A stretch of 64,000 nucleotides of DNA from Hydrogeniiclostridium mannosilyticum. Its GTDB lineage: Bacteria > Bacillota > Clostridia > Oscillospirales > Acutalibacteraceae. Under the pieces are notes generated by a model that worked only from the letters and a program-made list of their open reading frames with translations, searched no databases and had not been told where the DNA came from. A program made the position numbers and the translations under genes. Location of the stretch: assembly GCF_003268275.1 (NCBI RefSeq), contig NZ_QLYR01000009.1, positions 1 to 64,000 of the forward strand. Reading direction: 5' to 3'. Shown here piece after piece: positions 32,894 to 42,070 of the stretch (positions are counted from its first letter, which is position 1; every line of letters begins with the position of its first letter).

Positions 32894-35443
32894 ATGACAC
32901 ACGATTATATCACTCCGCTGTTTTGGCAGCACGGTGAAGCGGAAGAGGTTCTGCGCGAGGAAATTCAGCACATGAAATCGGTTGGCATCCAGAGCTTTGT
33001 CGCGGAGCCGCGGCCGCATCCGGACTATTTATCCGACGGCTGGTGGCGGGATATGGCTATTTTGGTTGACGAGGCCCAAAAAAATGATATGAAGGTCTGG
33101 ATCTTTGATGACGGGGACTACCCAAGCGGCTGGGCCAATGGGTTGATTCCGGAAAAGTACCCGGAGCACCTGAAGGTCTACCTGGCCGAGAACCATATAG
33201 ATGTTACCGGCCCCAGGAACGGCGCCTATTTTCTGGCTGGGCGCTGGATTGGCGAGGGGGAGAAGCTGCTCTATGTGGTTGCCGCCCAGCGGAAGGATCG
33301 CGGCATGGACATCATTGGGGAAACGCTGACAGACATCACGGACCATATGCACAACGGCCGCCTCTACTGGGATGTTCCGGAAGGGGAATGGCGGATCTTT
33401 ATTATTAAGCAGACCCACACGGGCGAAGAGGCCCACACCAGCAGCTACATCAACCCGCTTTCCAGAGAAGCGGTCCGCGCTTACATAGACATCATTCACG
33501 AAGAACACTACAAGCGTTTTGGCAGTGAGTTCGGCAAGACGATTCAGGGCTTTTTTACCGATGAGCCGCGTTTTGGCAACACGACCGGCTATGACCGCGC
33601 AATCGGCCGTTCGCGTATGCCGCTGCCCTACTGCGACAGCGTTTTGCAGCTTATGCAGGAAAAGGGCATTGAAAAAATTCCACAGCTGCTTCCCTGCCTG
33701 TGGTACAACGCCGGCGGCGCAGAGGTTGATGTGCGTTATGTCTACATGGATGTTGTCAGCGGCCTTTTTGCCAAGAATTTTACCGGGCAGCTGGGAGATT
33801 GGTGCCGGGCGCATCAGGTTAAGCTGATTGGCCATCTTGTAGAGGAAAACGGCGCGCATGCGCGGCTGGGCTACGGTGCGGGCCATTATTTCCGTGCGGT
33901 TGAGGGCATGGACGCCGCGGGCCTGGATATTGTGTGCAATTTGTACCCGGAGCAAACCAGCGGCTCTTATTACACGGGTTTCAATTTCTTTGATTCCGAT
34001 TTCAGCCACTGGGGGCTGTCTAAAATGGCTTCCTCCGCGGCCTGTCTGGATCCGAAGAAAAAGGGCGTGACCATTTGCGAGACCTTCGGCGCCTATGGCT
34101 GGAATGAGGGGCTGAAGGTGATGAAGTGGATTACCGACGTTCTAACGGTGCGCGGTGTCAACCACATGGTTCCTCACGCGTTTTCGCCCCAGGAATTTCC
34201 GGATCCGGATTGTCCGCCGCATTTTTATGCGCGGGGAGAAAATCCGCAGTTCCGCCATTTTGATGTTTGGTCCTCCTATGCCAATGACGTGTGCGGCCGC
34301 ATCACGGACGGCCTGCATAAGGCGCCGGTCGCTGTGCTCTACCATGCAGAAGCGGAGTGGGGCGGCGAGGCTATGCCGTTTGAAAAGGTGGTCAAGGTGC
34401 TGATGCAGCGCCAAATTGACAGCGATGTTGTGTCTGCCGATATGCTGGTGGATGAAGAGATTTCCAAAGTGGAGAACGGCGTGCTCGGCGTTCATGCACA
34501 GCAGTACCGGGCTTTGGTGGTGCCCTATGCGCAATATCTGCCGGCGCCGCTGCTTGCAAGCCTGAAGAAAATGGCTGAGGCGGGCCTGAAGGTCTGGTTT
34601 ATCAGGGACTTCCCGCAGCGCGCTTATTTATACGGCGCGGTAGACTGCAGCGCGTTTGAAAAGGTCACGCTGGAAAAGCTGCCGGAAAAAGCGGCGCAAG
34701 CTGGTATCGTAGATATCAAGCTTTCCGATTATAATCCGGATATCTGTTATATCCACTATGAAAAGGAAGGGACGGACAGCTATTTCCTGGTGAATCAGAG
34801 CACCCGACATACCTTTGACGGCTGGGTGGAGCTGCCGGCCGGTAAGGCGATACATCTCTACGATCCCATGCGTCACCGCTCTTACCGTGCCGAGCAATCT
34901 TCGGCGAATGGGAAAACCAGGGTTCAGCTTTATTTGCAGCCTTATGAAAGTTTATTCCTGGTCGCAGACGGGCAGCAGGAGCTCCCGGCACGCTGTACGC
35001 CGAAGGATTTCCCGAAACAGCGGGCGGTCGATGGCGTTTGGAGGATCTCCAGTGCAACCTCTAAGGAATACCCGGCGTTTACAGAGCAGCCCTATCAGGA
35101 GCTGGTCAACCTAGCGGAGCCGGATAAGCTGCCGGAGTTTGCCGGGATTGTCCGCTATGAGCTGAGCTTTGAATGGGATGCAGCAAAGCCGGCGCAGGCT
35201 TTGCTGGATTTGGGCAACGTCTACGAGTGCGCCACGGTGACCTTGAACGGCGAGGAGGTTGGTACCTGCATTTGCCCGCCCTATCAGTTTGTATTGGAGC
35301 CGGGCCTGCTGAAAAAGGGAAACAACCAGTTGGTGGTAGAGGTCGTCAATACGCTTGTTAAATCACATGAGGAATGCAGCTTTGACTGGTATTTCCCACA
35401 GGAGCCCACCGGGCTGCTGGGGCCTGTCAGCCTGCGCTATTGA
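32894..35443 (+). CDS. Large glycoside hydrolase-like protein (GH106/GH2-like architecture)
   Basis: This 849-residue protein starts at ATG 32894 with GGGAGGACT upstream. The N-terminal TIM-barrel-like part contains ITPLFWQHGEAEEVLREEI, SDGWWRDMAILVDEAQKNDM and WIFDDGDYPSGWANG, blocks recalled from the alpha-L-rhamnosidase (GH106)-type family. GFFTDEPRFGN and VEENGAHARLG carry acidic residues that could be catalytic. The C-terminus (about 750-849) is a jelly-roll sugar-binding-type domain. There is no signal peptide, so it acts in the cytoplasm on imported oligosaccharides. The substrate is not determined. It is transcribed alone, with a terminator after it. Confidence 0.72.
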   Translation: MTHDYITPLFWQHGEAEEVLREEIQHMKSVGIQSFVAEPRPHPDYLSDGWWRDMAILVDEAQKNDMKVWIFDDGDYPSGWANGLIPEKYPEHLKVYLAENHIDVTGPRNGAYFLAGRWIGEGEKLLYVVAAQRKDRGMDIIGETLTDITDHMHNGRLYWDVPEGEWRIFIIKQTHTGEEAHTSSYINPLSREAVRAYIDIIHEEHYKRFGSEFGKTIQGFFTDEPRFGNTTGYDRAIGRSRMPLPYCDSVLQLMQEKGIEKIPQLLPCLWYNAGGAEVDVRYVYMDVVSGLFAKNFTGQLGDWCRAHQVKLIGHLVEENGAHARLGYGAGHYFRAVEGMDAAGLDIVCNLYPEQTSGSYYTGFNFFDSDFSHWGLSKMASSAACLDPKKKGVTICETFGAYGWNEGLKVMKWITDVLTVRGVNHMVPHAFSPQEFPDPDCPPHFYARGENPQFRHFDVWSSYANDVCGRITDGLHKAPVAVLYHAEAEWGGEAMPFEKVVKVLMQRQIDSDVVSADMLVDEEISKVENGVLGVHAQQYRALVVPYAQYLPAPLLASLKKMAEAGLKVWFIRDFPQRAYLYGAVDCSAFEKVTLEKLPEKAAQAGIVDIKLSDYNPDICYIHYEKEGTDSYFLVNQSTRHTFDGWVELPAGKAIHLYDPMRHRSYRAEQSSANGKTRVQLYLQPYESLFLVADGQQELPARCTPKDFPKQRAVDGVWRISSATSKEYPAFTEQPYQELVNLAEPDKLPEFAGIVRYELSFEWDAAKPAQALLDLGNVYECATVTLNGEEVGTCICPPYQFVLEPGLLKKGNNQLVVEVVNTLVKSHEECSFDWYFPQEPTGLLGPVSLRY

Positions 35444-35463
35444 CCATAGGCCCTATCAAGGGC

Positions 35464-35496
35464 AAGAGCCGTGCTCCTCAGGGGCATGGCTCTTTT
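35464..35496 (+). terminator. Terminator after the glycoside hydrolase-like gene
   Basis: AAGAGCCGTGCTCC pairs with GGGGCATGGCTCTT around TCA, followed by TTT. Confidence 0.85.
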
Positions 35497-35565
35497 TGGA
35501 ATGGCCCGCTAAACGGCTTCTTTCCCAATGGGACAATATTGTGCGATAATTAGCAGAAACCGTAA

Positions 35566-35594
35566 TTGACGAACCCTGCGGACCGGGCTATAAT
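35566..35594 (+). promoter_or_regulatory. Promoter of the sialidase-like gene
   Basis: TTGACG at 35566-35571 and TATAAT at 35589-35594 are 17 bases apart. Confidence 0.75.
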
Positions 35595-35669
35595 GGCGAT
35601 GAAAGGTCCGCCGGCCCGGCCGGTTGGAACCCTGAACGGTAAAACGCCGGTAAGAATGGGGAGAATAAT

Positions 35670-36773
35670 ATGAAAAAGCTGCGGTTTTCAATTTCTAAGG
35701 GCTACCCTACTCAAATGAAGGAAAACAGGAATATTCATCAGGACAGCGTAATCGGCCTCAGCCGGGACAAGGAGGGGCGCCTTTGGGCAACGGCAGGCCA
35801 TATTGCATATGGGCACATCGGCGTCTTCTGCGGTGAAAATGCAGACACTTTAGAGGAGCTGTACCCGGCAGCTGCGGGCTTTCAATGGGGGAAGGCAGGC
35901 GTGGCCTTTCAGGGAACGCGCTATCCGGACGGCCCATACGCACGCGGGGAATTTTGGGCGACGGGGCTGTGGATAGACCCTGAGACGGGGATATTCCACG
36001 CGCTTATCCACAATGAAACCGGATGGTCTGCCGAGGACAGCGCCTATACCGTTTTCAGACAGGAGACCGGCGAACCGGATTTTCGCCATATTGGCTACAT
36101 TACTTCCGGTGACCAGGGGAGAACCTGGCAGTTTGAGCGTTGGGCCATCACCTCATCCGACCCCTGCTATACCTACCGCTATCAGCCGGATGGCCTGACC
36201 GGCGGACAAACCGGTGATATTGTCAATTTGGGCGCAGGGGATCTGTCGGTTTTTTACCACGAGGAGCAGCGGATGCTGTATGTTTTTTACTCCATGCTCT
36301 GGTATGATGTTGACGGTAGGGACATAGCGGCCGATAAAATCTACTGTGCCCGCGCCAAACGCAATGCCGATGGAAAGCTTGGCGAGTTTGAAAAATATTG
36401 CGACGGTGCGTTCTGCATGGCGGGAAACTGCGGGCGAGAAACGGCTGTTATGGCCGGTGGCTCGGAGCCCTGTGTCGCTTACAGTGAAACCATCGGGCGT
36501 TATATCATGACCACCTATAACCGCCGGCGGTGGTATGAGGGCAAAACCACGCTTCAGGTCTCGTACAGCGATGATCTTGTTACCTGGTCCAAACCGGAGC
36601 TGTGTGTCGAGGCCCACGAGGAACTGAGCCTGCCTTATCTGACCCTGTGCGGGCGTGAAAAGGGAAAGCCGCATCATACCTTGGGCGACACCTTTGACTT
36701 GCTTGCAAGCACAAATAATACTGATGTATTGCGGTTTGAGGTAAAGGTTGAGGCCTATGAGGAAAATATTTAG
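35670..36773 (+). CDS. Sialidase-like beta-propeller protein, function unknown
   Basis: This 367-residue cytoplasmic protein has a clear Asp-box (SGDQGRTW), the turn motif of sialidase-type six-bladed propellers, and a second related strand (VSYSDDLVTWSKPE). Early blocks (IHQDSVIGLSRDKEGRLW and FWATGLWIDPETGIFHALIH) also suggest a carbohydrate-active propeller. No arginine triad of true sialidases could be assigned, so the specific activity is unknown. It has its own promoter and terminator and lies next to the glycoside hydrolase-like gene, perhaps as a sugar-processing pair. Confidence 0.6.
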   Translation: MKKLRFSISKGYPTQMKENRNIHQDSVIGLSRDKEGRLWATAGHIAYGHIGVFCGENADTLEELYPAAAGFQWGKAGVAFQGTRYPDGPYARGEFWATGLWIDPETGIFHALIHNETGWSAEDSAYTVFRQETGEPDFRHIGYITSGDQGRTWQFERWAITSSDPCYTYRYQPDGLTGGQTGDIVNLGAGDLSVFYHEEQRMLYVFYSMLWYDVDGRDIAADKIYCARAKRNADGKLGEFEKYCDGAFCMAGNCGRETAVMAGGSEPCVAYSETIGRYIMTTYNRRRWYEGKTTLQVSYSDDLVTWSKPELCVEAHEELSLPYLTLCGREKGKPHHTLGDTFDLLASTNNTDVLRFEVKVEAYEENI

Positions 36774-36800
36774 CAGGGGACTGGAAAAGCTTGTCGAAAG

Positions 36801-36840
36801 GCCTGTGCGTGGAGATGCTAAATCCGCGTGCGGGCTTTTT
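36801..36840 (+). terminator. Terminator after the sialidase-like gene
   Basis: GCCTGTGCGTGGA pairs over 13 positions (four G-U) with TCCGCGTGCGGGC, followed by TTTTT. Confidence 0.8.
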
Positions 36841-36925
36841 ACGCATTTGCTACTGGAATTTATGGGAAGGAATAAACTTTTCTGATAAAGAATATAAAAA
36901 GAATCCGGATATTTTTATGAAAATC

Positions 36926-36954
36926 TTGCAATCATCCGGGCGGAATGCTATAAT
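36926..36954 (+). promoter_or_regulatory. Promoter of the sensory hydrogenase operon
   Basis: TTGCAA at 36926-36931 and TATAAT at 36949-36954 are 17 bases apart, 41 bases before the first start codon. Confidence 0.75.
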
Positions 36955-36995
36955 CCTGTTAAAACTTTAACGTCTTTTCAGGGGAGAGGATCATC

Positions 36996-37250
36996 GTGGA
37001 AATTACGGTTTGTATTGGGAGCTCATGCCATCTGAAGGGCTCTCGGGATGTGGTGGCGATCCTACAGCGGCTGATCGATTTAAACGGCCTGAAGGATCAA
37101 ATCGAGTTGAAGGGAGCCTTTTGCATGGGGGAGTGTGCCCAAAACGGCGTTTGCGTTTGCATCGACGGGGAGCGCTATAAGGTGCAGGGGCTGAATGCGG
37201 AGGCCTTTTTTAACTCGGAGGTTTTGAAGCGGCTTCATGAAAAGGGATGA
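36996..37250 (+). CDS. Thioredoxin-like [2Fe-2S] ferredoxin (NuoE-like small protein)
   Basis: This 84-residue protein has cysteines at 6, 11, 43 and 47 (CIGSSC and CMGEC), the C-x4-C...C-x3-C arrangement of thioredoxin-fold [2Fe-2S] proteins such as the NuoE/HndA ferredoxin domain. It starts at GTG 36996 with GGGGAGAGG upstream. It is the first gene of the sensory hydrogenase operon and probably exchanges electrons with that protein. It could also act as the redox input to the pathway. Confidence 0.88.
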   Translation: MEITVCIGSSCHLKGSRDVVAILQRLIDLNGLKDQIELKGAFCMGECAQNGVCVCIDGERYKVQGLNAEAFFNSEVLKRLHEKG

Positions 37251-37285
37251 AGCATAAATCGTCAGGGATGGGAGCGTAGCAAGGT

Positions 37286-38995
37286 ATGAGTATTATCGGA
37301 TTAAAAAAGGCAAATTGTAAAAACTGCTATAAATGCGTCAAGGTCTGCCCGGTAAAATCTATTAAAGTAGAAAACGAACAGGCGCAAATTGTGGACCGGA
37401 CCTGCATTTTGTGCGGAACCTGCCTGGAGCAGTGCCCGCAGGATGCAAAGACGGTGAACAGCGACGCCGCGCGTGTGCGGGAGATGCTGCGTGCGGGGGA
37501 AAAGGTCATCCTTTCGGTTGCACCCTCGTATATTGCCTGCTACAGCATGAAGGAACCAGAGCGGTTTGCCGGGGCAATGAAGGCATTGGGCTTTTTCGGC
37601 GTTTCCGAAACAAGCGAAGGGGCGGCCTATGTTACGGCTGAGTACCACAAGCTTTTAAGGGAGGGAACAAGCGGTAACCTGGTTACTACCTGCTGCCCGT
37701 CCTTTAACCGTCTGGTTGAAATTTATTACCCGGATTTGGTGGGTCAGCTTACGCCGGTAGTCTCTCCCATGATTGCGCACGCGCGCCTTTTAAAGAGCGC
37801 GCATCCGGGCGTCAAGGTGGTTTTCGCGGGCCCCTGCATTGCCAAAATGGATGAGGCGGGAGACCCGCGGCATAACAATGAGGTGGACGCGGTGTTGACC
37901 TTTGAGGACCTCGACCGCTGGATGATGGAGGAACGGGTGAGCTTTGACCGTGTGGCCCCCGAGCGGTTCCTCAATAGCAGCTCGAAAATTCTGCGGATGT
38001 ACCCGGTGGAAGAAGGCATCCTGGCCTCACTGAAAAACAAAGGGGATACCGGCGACTGGCAGATGCTGAGCGTTTCGGGGTCCGGCGCGTGCATCGATCT
38101 GTGTAAGGCCCTGCAGGCGGGGCTGCTCAACCACTGCTTTATTGAGGTGAACATGTGCCGGGACGGCTGCATCAATGGGCCGGCATCGGGGCGGGAGACG
38201 ACCTCGCGCTTCCGCGGCAGGCTGCAGGTGGAGCGTTATGCCCGTGAGGATGGCGAGGCCTACCCGGCGTTGCTGGATGAAGTTCCTCTGCGGAAGCGCT
38301 TTTTTGACCATTCCGTCAAGGAGGACCTGCCCGATGAGGCAACCATTCGGGCCATTCTGGCGAAAATCGGCAAGAACGGTCCGGAGGATGAGCTCAACTG
38401 CGGATCCTGCGGTTATCCGACCTGCCGGGATAAGGCCATTGCGGTATACCAGAACAGGGCCGAGCTGACTATGTGCGTGCCGTATATGAAGGAACGCGCG
38501 GAGTCTTTCTCAAACTGCCTGCTTTCCGGTACGCCCAATATGACCATTATGGTGGACGAAGAGCTGCGGATTGTGGAATTTAACGCCGCCGCCGAACGTG
38601 TTTTTGGCATCAGCCGCCATGAGGCCCTGGAAAAATACTTGTACGAACTGATGGATTCCTCCGACTTTGAGGAGGTGCTCAGCTCCCGCCAGTCTATGGG
38701 GGATAAAAAAGTGGAATTTCGCGAATACGGTATGGTGACCGCGCAGAATATTGTTTATGTAGAACGGGAAAAAATAGCGATGGGCATCTTTAAGGACATT
38801 ACACAGGAAGAAAAGGAGCTGGAAAATAAATACAGGCTGAGGGCTGAAACAGTTGAAATGGCTCAGAAGGTTATTGACAAGCAGATGATTGCGGCGCAGC
38901 AAATCGCAAGCCTGCTGGGCGAGACAACCGCGGAAACGAAGGTTTCCCTGACAAAGCTGAAAAACATGATGGTGGCCGGTGAGGACCAGAAATAA
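37286..38995 (+). CDS. Sensory [FeFe]-hydrogenase (HydS-like) with PAS domain
   Basis: This 569-residue protein has two N-terminal 4Fe-4S motifs (Cys11, 14, 17, 21 and Cys40, 43, 46, 50). The H-cluster domain follows, with motifs TTCCPSF (Cys136/137), GPCIAK (Cys184) and MCRDGC (Cys291/295). Then come a CGSCGYPTC 4Fe-4S domain (Cys372, 375, 380, 397), a PAS domain (about 411-515) and a C-terminal coiled coil. All H-cluster cysteine ligands are kept, but the flanking residues differ from catalytic HydA, as in group C sensory hydrogenases. It probably senses hydrogen or redox state rather than making hydrogen in bulk. The operon partners are the [2Fe-2S] protein and a phosphatase. Confidence 0.9.
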   Translation: MSIIGLKKANCKNCYKCVKVCPVKSIKVENEQAQIVDRTCILCGTCLEQCPQDAKTVNSDAARVREMLRAGEKVILSVAPSYIACYSMKEPERFAGAMKALGFFGVSETSEGAAYVTAEYHKLLREGTSGNLVTTCCPSFNRLVEIYYPDLVGQLTPVVSPMIAHARLLKSAHPGVKVVFAGPCIAKMDEAGDPRHNNEVDAVLTFEDLDRWMMEERVSFDRVAPERFLNSSSKILRMYPVEEGILASLKNKGDTGDWQMLSVSGSGACIDLCKALQAGLLNHCFIEVNMCRDGCINGPASGRETTSRFRGRLQVERYAREDGEAYPALLDEVPLRKRFFDHSVKEDLPDEATIRAILAKIGKNGPEDELNCGSCGYPTCRDKAIAVYQNRAELTMCVPYMKERAESFSNCLLSGTPNMTIMVDEELRIVEFNAAAERVFGISRHEALEKYLYELMDSSDFEEVLSSRQSMGDKKVEFREYGMVTAQNIVYVEREKIAMGIFKDITQEEKELENKYRLRAETVEMAQKVIDKQMIAAQQIASLLGETTAETKVSLTKLKNMMVAGEDQK

Positions 38996-39013
38996 CAAAG
39001 GGGAAACACGGGG

Positions 39014-40192
39014 ATGAAAATACATATTGACGCCGCTTACCGCAGTATCAATAAATACGGTGAGGAGCTTTGCGGCGATAAGGTGCAAATTGTAAGAAAT
39101 AAGGATTCCACTATCGCGGTCCTGGCCGACGGCTTGGGCAGCGGCGTAAAAGCCAATATCCTTTCGACCCTCACCAGCACCATCCTGGCAACTATGCTGG
39201 AGGAGGGCGCTACGGTCACGGAGGCGGTGGAAACCATTGCCGCGACACTGCCGGTTTGCAGTGTGCGCAAGGTGGCCTATTCCACCTTCTCCATCGCGCA
39301 GATCTTTGACGACGGCGCGGTGGATTTAGTAGAGTTTGATAACCCGCCGTGCATGTTTGTGCGCAATGGAACACTAGTGGATCTCGACCCTTTTTCCGAG
39401 GTGAAGGAATGTGCCGGCAAAACCGTGACGGAAAGCCGCTTTACGCTACAGCCCGGCGATATTCTGGGGCTGGTCAGCGACGGGGTGGTTTATGCCGGCG
39501 TGGGGCAGGCGCTGAATTTTGGCTGGAATTGGGACAATGTTTCGGCCTGGCTGGCAAAAACGGCGCAGAAGGAGGCTTCCGCGCCGAGACTGGCAATCTC
39601 GCTTTCCCAGGCGGTGAAGGAGCTCTACCTTGATAAGCCCGGGGATGATTCGACCTGCCTGATTTTAAAGGCGGAGCCGGAAAGCGTGGTCAACATGCTT
39701 GCCGGGCCGCCCGTTAACCCCGAGGATGACCCCAAAATGGTGCATGACTTTATGGCGCCGCCCGGAAAACGGTTGATATGCGGCGGAACCAGCGCCAATA
39801 TTGTGGCACGCATTTTGAACCGCAAGGTGGAGACCTCGCTCAATTATTCCGACCCCACGCTCCCGCCCACGGGTAAGATACAGGGCATTGACCTGGTGAC
39901 AGAAGGCGTGCTGACATTATCCCGCACGGTGGAGATCCTGCGGGAATATGTGGAAAAGGAGGCGGATGCGGCCTTCTTCCACAAGCTGGATGCCGACAAC
40001 GGCGCCGCGTTGATTGCACGTATGCTGTTAGAGGACTGCACCAGCCTGAAGGTGTTTGCCGGACGCGCCATTAACCCGGCCCACCAGAACCCGGGGCTAC
40101 CTGCGGACTTGAGCATTAAGATGCAGTTGTTGGACACGATATGTTCCCTGGTAAAGCAGATGGGGAAAAAAGTAGAACGGTATTTTTACTAA
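39014..40192 (+). CDS. PP2C/SpoIIE-type serine phosphatase partner of the sensory hydrogenase
   Basis: This 392-residue protein has an N-terminal SpoIIE/PP2C-like phosphatase domain (about 1-215), with the metal-site motif VLADGLGSG and the late motif KPGDDSTCLIL. A C-terminal region of about 175 residues of unknown function follows. The ATG lies 18 bases after the hydrogenase stop, so it is translated from the same mRNA. Such phosphatases recur beside group C [FeFe]-hydrogenases and are proposed to relay their signal. The target phosphoprotein is not visible here. Confidence 0.88.
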   Translation: MKIHIDAAYRSINKYGEELCGDKVQIVRNKDSTIAVLADGLGSGVKANILSTLTSTILATMLEEGATVTEAVETIAATLPVCSVRKVAYSTFSIAQIFDDGAVDLVEFDNPPCMFVRNGTLVDLDPFSEVKECAGKTVTESRFTLQPGDILGLVSDGVVYAGVGQALNFGWNWDNVSAWLAKTAQKEASAPRLAISLSQAVKELYLDKPGDDSTCLILKAEPESVVNMLAGPPVNPEDDPKMVHDFMAPPGKRLICGGTSANIVARILNRKVETSLNYSDPTLPPTGKIQGIDLVTEGVLTLSRTVEILREYVEKEADAAFFHKLDADNGAALIARMLLEDCTSLKVFAGRAINPAHQNPGLPADLSIKMQLLDTICSLVKQMGKKVERYFY

Positions 40193-40232
40193 AGGACCGA
40201 AAAGATAAAGCAATATTTTACAGGAGGCGGAT

Positions 40233-41138
40233 ATGAACGCAATTTATGCCAGGAACCTAACAAAAACCTACGGCGGAGGCGCCAACGCATTGGAAAAACT
40301 GGACCTGGAGGTCGAAGAGGGGCGCGTGTTCGGCTTTTTAGGCCCGAATGGCGCCGGAAAAACGACCACGGTAAAGCTTTTGACGGGCTTATTGGCACCG
40401 ACGGAGGGCGAATGCGCGGTACTGGGTAGATCTCCGCAGCGGGAACCGGAGGAGGTGCACCGCGCCTGCGGCGTCATGACAGAGACAGCCCGGCTATATA
40501 GCCATCTATCCGGCCTTGAAAACCTTGTTTTTTACGCCACCCTGTACGGTATGAAAAAGCAGGAGGCAACGGAACGGGGATCCGGGCTGCTGAAAAAACT
40601 GGGCATCTTTTCCGCGCGGGATAAAAAGGCCGGCGCGTATTCCACAGGCATGCTCCAGCGCCTGTCTCTGGCAAGAGCCCTGGTCGCGCGGCCTAGGGTG
40701 CTCTTTTTGGACGAGCCCACCAGCGGGCTGGACCCGGAATCCGCGCAGACGGTAAACCGGCTGATCGCTGAGCAGGCCGCGGAAGGGGCCACTGTATTCC
40801 TCTGTACCCATCAGCTGCGTTATGCGCAGGACTTATGTGATGAATATGGCATTATTGACCACGGGCATCTGCTTGCCAGGGGGTCCTTGGCCGCGATGAG
40901 CCGGGAGATTGGCCTAAAGACATATGCGGGCGTGCGCGTGGGGGCCTCCTGCCGGCCGGAAGGTTTTGAAGCGCACGGAGGCTGGTGGCGCACGGTATTG
41001 GAAGAGGAGGAGGCTATGCCGCACATTTTGCAGCGGCTGGTTCAGAGCGGCGTGCCGGTCTATGAGGCACAGATTGTCCGGCCGACGCTGGAGGATGTTT
41101 ATTTTAGTTATATCAAGCGGGAGGAGGATGCAGAATGA
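40233..41138 (+). CDS. ABC transporter ATP-binding protein (ABC-2 exporter type)
   Basis: This 301-residue ATPase has Walker A GPNGAGKT, a signature region YSTGMLQRLSLARAL (Ser-Thr-Gly variant of LSGGQ) and Walker B VLFLDEPTSGLDP. The C-terminal extension is of the drug/antibiotic or sodium exporter class. CAGGAGGCGG precedes the ATG. It overlaps the permease gene by 4 bases (ATGA). It lies 40 bases after the phosphatase gene without a terminator, so it may be co-expressed with the sensory operon. The substrate is unknown. Confidence 0.92.
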   Translation: MNAIYARNLTKTYGGGANALEKLDLEVEEGRVFGFLGPNGAGKTTTVKLLTGLLAPTEGECAVLGRSPQREPEEVHRACGVMTETARLYSHLSGLENLVFYATLYGMKKQEATERGSGLLKKLGIFSARDKKAGAYSTGMLQRLSLARALVARPRVLFLDEPTSGLDPESAQTVNRLIAEQAAEGATVFLCTHQLRYAQDLCDEYGIIDHGHLLARGSLAAMSREIGLKTYAGVRVGASCRPEGFEAHGGWWRTVLEEEEAMPHILQRLVQSGVPVYEAQIVRPTLEDVYFSYIKREEDAE

Positions 41139-41938
41139 GTAAGTTTAGCCTGTCCCTGGCGGAGAGGGCCGTCATAAAAAAGGATTGCGGGGAGGTTTGG
41201 CATGCCAAGATGGCCCGGGGGACGTTGATTGCCCTTCCGCTTGTGTTGACGGTGGTGCTGCCTGTTTTTTATACTGTGCTGATCGCGTTGATCCCCCCGG
41301 AGGAACTCAACGGCATGGACATGGTTTTATCCATGCTGCCGGCCGGGCTGCAACAGCTGGATGTCCGCCAGATTACCTTCTATATGCTGGGGAATACCCT
41401 CAGCCCCATGTTCTTTTTAATGGTCCCGCTGATGGTTTCCACAGCCTCGGCGGCATCCAGTTTTGTCGGTGAGCGGGAGCGGGGAACGCTGCAAACGCTG
41501 CTGCTTACGCCGGTTTCGGTAAAGAAATTGTTTCGCGCTAAGGTTTTGGGCTGCGTTTTGCTCAGCCTTGCCGCTACGTTGTTCTCCTTTATTTTCTTTG
41601 CGGTGGTCATGACTGTGGGCGGAGCAATTTTTCAAACGCCGTATTTTTTTAACTGGAACTGGGCTGTGCTGCTGGTCCTACTCGCGCCCTCACTGACCTT
41701 TTTCGGCGTGATGTTCATGGTGCTGATTTCAGGCCGCAGCAAAAGCTACATCGAGGCGTTTCAGAGCGCGGGGTATATTGTTCTGCCTATTGTGCTGCTC
41801 TTTGTCGGCCAATTTACGGGCCTGTTCCAGCTGAACGCCCTGCTCCTGTTCGTTATTTCTATATGCGTAATTGTTTTAGATGTCGTTCTTTTTCATTTTG
41901 TCTCAAAATCCTTTACCCCCGAAAGGCTGCTGAAATAA
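41135..41938 (+). CDS. ABC-2 type transporter permease
   Basis: This 267-residue protein has about six membrane helices. After an N-terminal cytoplasmic helix come one membrane segment, an outer loop, and the family block SFVGERERGTLQTLLLTPVS followed by KLFRAKVLG. That block is the cytoplasmic coupling region of ABC-2/NatB-type permeases. It is translationally coupled to the ATPase gene. No substrate can be inferred. Confidence 0.9.
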   Translation: MSKFSLSLAERAVIKKDCGEVWHAKMARGTLIALPLVLTVVLPVFYTVLIALIPPEELNGMDMVLSMLPAGLQQLDVRQITFYMLGNTLSPMFFLMVPLMVSTASAASSFVGERERGTLQTLLLTPVSVKKLFRAKVLGCVLLSLAATLFSFIFFAVVMTVGGAIFQTPYFFNWNWAVLLVLLAPSLTFFGVMFMVLISGRSKSYIEAFQSAGYIVLPIVLLFVGQFTGLFQLNALLLFVISICVIVLDVVLFHFVSKSFTPERLLK

Positions 41939-41979
41939 CGGCTTATAGTTGCTTTGGAAAGCGCTTTGCGGCATAATGA

Positions 41980-42008
41980 TTGCGGTTGTGTAAAAAAAGT
42001 GCTATAAT
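41980..42008 (+). promoter_or_regulatory. Promoter of the PHP hydrolase gene
   Basis: TTGCGG at 41980-41985 and TATAAT at 42003-42008 are 17 bases apart. Confidence 0.65.
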
Positions 42009-42070
42009 AAAAATAAAGGATAGGGTTCCCTGTTCCTGTGATTTTGGCGGATTGCAAGAGGTGATTTGGA

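Noticed and set aside
37286-38995. A hydrogen-producing HydA hydrogenase.
   Set aside because: The H-cluster motifs diverge around the cysteines (TTCCPSF, GPCIAK, MCRDGC) and the PAS domain and phosphatase neighbour fit a sensor.
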